Positions 5,256-6,840 of a stretch of DNA of 6,840 nucleotides are shown in pieces (position 1 is the stretch's first letter; each line of letters opens with the position of its first letter). Source of the stretch: Succinatimonas sp. CAG:777 (GTDB taxonomy: Bacteria; Pseudomonadota; Gammaproteobacteria; Enterobacterales; Succinivibrionaceae); contig HF987950.1 in assembly GCA_000431835.1 (NCBI GenBank), positions 1 to 6,840 on the forward strand. Direction: 5' to 3'. The position numbers and the translations under genes were made by a program. The notes under the pieces are model-generated. The model ran no database searches and was not told the DNA's origin. It was given only the letters and a program-made list of their open reading frames with translations.

Positions 5256-6191
5256 ATGGCCTTATATCTTAATACAAACCTTTCAGCAAGACTTGCTCAA
5301 AGGACTGTGAACAGACAGACTGCCCGTCTTGATACATCTTATGAAAGATTGTCTAGTGGTTTGAGAATTAACTCTGCCAAAGATGATCCAGCAGGCGTTC
5401 AGACATCAGACAGACTTACTGTACAGTTAAACTCTTTAAATCAGACCAACCGTAATGCCCAAAACGCCATTGCCTATGCTCAGACAGCAGAAGGTGCGAT
5501 GGAAGAAATTACTACCATGTTGCAGAGAATTCGTACTCTTGCAGTACAGTCAGCTAACGGCACTAATGCAACAGATAACCGTATTGCGCTACAGGATGAG
5601 GTTGATCAGTTAAACGAAGAAATTGGTCGTATTGCCCGTGATACCACTTTCGGTGGCCAGGATCTTTTAAACGGCAATGCCTCAATTGCAAGATTCCAGA
5701 TTAGCCCAGATCCTGGTTCAATCATTAAGATTGACCTTTCAACAGGTTTTGATACTAATTCATTAGCAACACTAGCTGCTAAAATTTCAGGCTCTGATAC
5801 CTTTAAATTACCTGAAGGCTCTACCTTAACCGTATCTGAGTTTAAGTTCTCTGATGTGTTCTCTTATCAGGTAAATGGCAAAGGTATTGATATCAGCTCT
5901 ATGTCTAATGCTCAGGTTGTTTTAGCAGGTATTGATTATTTAATGACAGCTGTTGATTCAAAAAGATCTGAGTTAGGAGCAGTTCAGAACCGTCTTGAGT
6001 CAACCATTAGAAACCAAGAGAATATCTCTGAGAACGTTTCAGATTCACGCGCCCAAATTCGTGATACTGATTATGCAGAGGAAGTTTCCAATATGACAGC
6101 AGCTCAAATTCTGCAACAGGGTGCTGTTACAATTCTAACTCAGGCAAATCAGAAGCCTCAGATGGCTCTGCAGATGCTGCAGGAAAGTTAA
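5256..6191 (+). CDS. Flagellin (short, filament subunit)
   Basis: This 311-residue subunit polymerises into the flagellar filament after export by the flagellar type III system; there is no cleaved signal peptide. The conserved N-terminal D0/D1 region (about 1-140) includes MALYLNTN, RLSSGLRINSAKDDPAG (31-47), QTAEGAMEEI (76-85), LQRIRTLAVQSANGTNA (89-105) and RIARDTTFGGQDLLNG (125-140). The C-terminal D1/D0 region (about 225-311) includes RDTDYAEEVSNMTAAQILQQ (269-288). The centre is only about 85 residues, so D2/D3 are minimal or absent. The N-terminus resembles Vibrio/Aeromonas flagellins. The last residues QMLQES replace the commoner LSLLR/LG ending. R91, L95 and E115 align with the TLR5-contacting R90, L94 and E114 of Salmonella FliC. 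It stands alone between terminators. It may be one of several flagellin copies in the genome, so I give no numbered symbol. Confidence 0.95.
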   Translation: MALYLNTNLSARLAQRTVNRQTARLDTSYERLSSGLRINSAKDDPAGVQTSDRLTVQLNSLNQTNRNAQNAIAYAQTAEGAMEEITTMLQRIRTLAVQSANGTNATDNRIALQDEVDQLNEEIGRIARDTTFGGQDLLNGNASIARFQISPDPGSIIKIDLSTGFDTNSLATLAAKISGSDTFKLPEGSTLTVSEFKFSDVFSYQVNGKGIDISSMSNAQVVLAGIDYLMTAVDSKRSELGAVQNRLESTIRNQENISENVSDSRAQIRDTDYAEEVSNMTAAQILQQGAVTILTQANQKPQMALQMLQES

Positions 6192-6239
6192 TAAAACACG
6201 CAAACATCATACAATAAATGTAATCTCCATTTTTCTCTT

Positions 6240-6268
6240 GAAGATCGCCTAAGGCGGTCTTCTTATTT
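6240..6268 (+). terminator. Rho-independent terminator of the flagellin gene
   Basis: GAAGATCGCC (6240-6249) pairs with GGCGGTCTTC (6253-6262) with one wobble and a TAA loop, followed by a T-rich tail (TTATTT). It lies 48 bases after the flagellin stop. Confidence 0.85.
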
Positions 6269-6299
6269 GTGCTATTTTTCCTAGAAAAAGCCTATTCCA

Positions 6300-6308
6300 T
6301 GTTACAAT
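6300..6308 (+). promoter_or_regulatory. Extended -10 promoter of ettA
   Basis: TG-T-TACAAT is an extended -10 element with five of six hexamer matches (6303-6308). No clear -35 is present 16-18 bases upstream. The predicted start near 6315 would leave a leader of about 20 bases. The preceding terminator makes a promoter here necessary. The transporter promoter at 588-596 uses the same TGT-plus-hexamer form. Confidence 0.55.
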
Positions 6309-6335
6309 GTACTGGTCATTTACATGAGGAAATTT

Positions 6336-6840
6336 ATGGCTCAGTTCATTTATACAATGAATAGGGTGGGCAAAATTGTTCCCCCTAAACGTCAAATCTT
6401 AAAAGACATCTCCCTGTCATTTTTCCCTGGAGCAAAAATTGGTGTTTTAGGTTTAAATGGTGCAGGTAAATCTACATTAATTAAGATCATGGCAGGTGTT
6501 GATACCGATTATGAAGGTGAGGCAAGACCACAACCTGGTATTAAAATCGGTTATCTTCCACAGGAACCTGTACTTGATCCTGAAAAGACTGTAAAAGAAG
6601 TAATCGAAGAGTCTTTCGTTGAAGTTACTAATGCCTTGAAGCGTCTGGATGAGGTATATGCTGAATATGCTGACGAAAACGCTGATTTTGATGCTTTAGC
6701 TAAAGAACAGGCTAAGCTCGAGGCAATCATTCAAGCTCATGATGGTCACAATATCGAAGTTCAAATTGATAAGGCATCAGATGCCTTAAGACTTCCTCCT
6801 GCTGAAAGAAAGATTAAAGTTCTCTCAGGCGGTGAAAGAC
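6336..6840 (+). CDS. ettA: Energy-dependent translational throttle EttA, ABC-F ATPase (3' end outside window)
   Basis: EttA is a cytosolic ABC-F protein that binds the ribosomal E site and lets early elongation proceed only when ATP is ample relative to ADP. Only the first 168 codons are present (family about 555). They align almost gap-free with E. coli EttA from MAQFIYTMNRVGKIVPPKRQ onward. Visible elements are Walker A GLNGAGKST (39-47), the Q-loop YLPQEP (73-78), the EttA-type arm insertion (about 95-140, with NALKRLDEVYAEYAD and IIQAHDGHN) and the start of the ABC signature LSGGER (163-168) at the window edge. Walker B, the inter-domain linker and the second ATPase lie beyond. AGGA at 6327-6330 precedes the ATG. 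It follows the flagellin but is separated by a terminator and has its own promoter, so it is not in the flagellar operon. Confidence 0.97.
   Translation, partial: MAQFIYTMNRVGKIVPPKRQILKDISLSFFPGAKIGVLGLNGAGKSTLIKIMAGVDTDYEGEARPQPGIKIGYLPQEPVLDPEKTVKEVIEESFVEVTNALKRLDEVYAEYADENADFDALAKEQAKLEAIIQAHDGHNIEVQIDKASDALRLPPAERKIKVLSGGER

Noticed and set aside
6275..6289. Inverted repeat TTTTTC / GAAAAA before ettA
   Set aside because: The stem is only six low-complexity pairs in an AT-rich spacer, without placement over a promoter or ribosome binding site that would suggest a function.

Overview
The window looks like chromosomal DNA from a low-GC, motile gammaproteobacterium. The tmRNA and its ANDETYALAA tag are close to those of E. 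coli (ANDENYALAA). The partial ABC-F protein at the right edge is nearly superimposable on gammaproteobacterial EttA. The flagellin N-terminus resembles the Vibrio/Aeromonas type. The AT-rich gammaproteobacterial style would suit a Succinivibrionaceae-like (Aeromonadales) anaerobe, but that placement is inference from memory and is not proven by the window.

Layout, left to right. At 49-411 on the minus strand lies ssrA (tmRNA), with its own promoter just to the right. A 318-base non-coding stretch follows, carrying the promoter and leader of a plus-strand SulP-family anion/dicarboxylate transporter (730-2442) that ends in a strong terminator. smpB, the protein partner of tmRNA, lies on the minus strand at 2534-3010, so the two trans-translation genes flank the transporter in the same orientation. 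A 341-base divergent intergenic region holds a near-consensus flagellar sigma-28 (FliA) promoter that drives a methyl-accepting chemotaxis protein (3352-5118). After a terminator come a short flagellin gene (5256-6191), another terminator, and the start of ettA (6336 to the window edge).

Functionally there are two themes. One is ribosome care: tmRNA and SmpB rescue stalled ribosomes, and EttA gates early elongation in response to ATP/ADP. The other is motility: a chemoreceptor under FliA control next to a flagellin. The transporter does not obviously belong to either.

No new defence, mobile or biosynthetic system is visible. The points worth a second look are regulatory: the FliA promoter of the chemoreceptor, a strong palindrome/hairpin and a possible sigma-54 promoter in the flagellin leader, competing hairpins over the ribosome binding site of the transporter, and a hairpin just before the smpB ribosome binding site. 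The chemoreceptor also has an unusually long acidic N-terminal cytoplasmic tail.
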